Shown here piece by piece: positions 5,872 through 6,046 of a stretch of DNA of 6,046 bases (its first letter is position 1; each line of letters opens with the position of its first letter). Origin of the DNA: Bacillota bacterium (GTDB taxonomy: Bacteria > Bacillota > Bacilli > Alicyclobacillales > Alicyclobacillaceae); the NCBI GenBank assembly GCA_021816665.1, contig JAKAXI010000137.1, positions 1 to 6,046 of the forward strand, read 5' to 3'. The position numbers and the translations under genes were made by a program. The notes beneath the pieces were generated by a model, which was not told the DNA's origin, ran no database searches, and saw only the letters and a program-made list of their open reading frames with translations.

Positions 5872-6046
5872 TTGTTGTGGCGACAGGTGACATTTGAAAT
5901 AGCGAGCGAGGCGGCCGATGCGGTTGCCTCGCTGCTTGGTGATTGGCCCGAAGTCAACGGTGTGGCGCTCGAAGGGGAGACCATCCAGACCGCTCACCCT
6001 GAGTATGGGGACTGGTATGAGCTGCCACAGCGAGCGAACGATGACG
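5872..6046 (+). CDS. prmA: Ribosomal protein L11 methyltransferase PrmA (3'-truncated)
   Basis: First 58 residues of a protein cut by the window end; full PrmA is about 300-315 residues. The N-terminus MLWRQVTFEIASEAADAV, then NGVALEGE and HPEYGDWYELP, fits the small substrate-recognition domain of PrmA (W-x-E/Q-V/I start, EA-x-(E/D)AV helix, GV-x-x-E strand, and a D-W-Y/F element). The catalytic SAM-binding domain lies beyond the window. PrmA trimethylates ribosomal protein L11. Position directly after dnaJ is the same as for yqeT in B. subtilis, which strengthens the call. The TTG start is inferred from the GAGGTG site. The frame is stop-free from 5854 to the end. The 64-base gap after dnaJ shows only a 5-bp stem and no terminator, so it is probably part of the same transcript. 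Confidence 0.85.
   Translation, partial: MLWRQVTFEIASEAADAVASLLGDWPEVNGVALEGETIQTAHPEYGDWYELPQRANDD

Noticed and set aside
1..6046. Mobile elements, CRISPR arrays, tRNA or rRNA genes, toxin-antitoxin or defence genes
   Set aside because: None seen: the window is filled by a conserved housekeeping operon with short gaps, and no spaced repeats, transposase motifs or RNA gene features appear.

Overview
This window is the heat-shock chaperone operon of a Gram-positive bacterium of the Firmicutes (Bacillota). All genes lie on the + strand in the order hemW (3' part) - hrcA - grpE - dnaK - dnaJ - prmA (5' part). This is the order known from Bacillus subtilis and relatives. Three further points support a Firmicute: a perfect CIRCE operator in front of hrcA, a DnaK that lacks about 25 residues in its N-terminal lobe relative to E. 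coli DnaK (the classic Gram-positive deletion), and strong purine-rich ribosome binding sites. The DNA is moderately G+C-rich by eye, and the proteins resemble the Alicyclobacillaceae type. That family placement is an impression, not something I could test.

Layout: 1-832 is the C-terminal two thirds of the radical-SAM protein HemW. Its reading frame is broken by a stop within the first 7 bases, probably an edge artefact. 833-934 holds a sigma-A type promoter (exact TTGACA, extended -10) and, just downstream, the CIRCE inverted repeat that binds HrcA. 935-1969 is hrcA, 2014-2613 grpE and 2701-4530 dnaK. 4531-4670 is the longest gap and the most structured non-coding stretch: a CIRCE-like half-site, a 9-bp direct repeat, an 11-bp perfect hairpin and a possible extended -10 box. 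4671-5807 is dnaJ (GTG start). 5872-6046 is the beginning of prmA (TTG start). No intergenic stretch exceeds 140 bases.

How it works together: HrcA, the first product, represses its own operon through CIRCE. In this family HrcA activity depends on the GroEL chaperonin, so misfolded protein releases repression. GrpE, DnaK and DnaJ form the Hsp70 cycle: DnaJ delivers substrate and stimulates ATP hydrolysis, DnaK holds the client, and GrpE exchanges the nucleotide. HemW (heme handling) and PrmA (ribosomal protein L11 methylation) are conserved neighbours without a direct chaperone role.

I see no undescribed system here. The points worth a second look are regulatory: the dnaK-dnaJ gap looks like a site that separates dnaK from dnaJ expression, and the first bases of hemW need re-sequencing.
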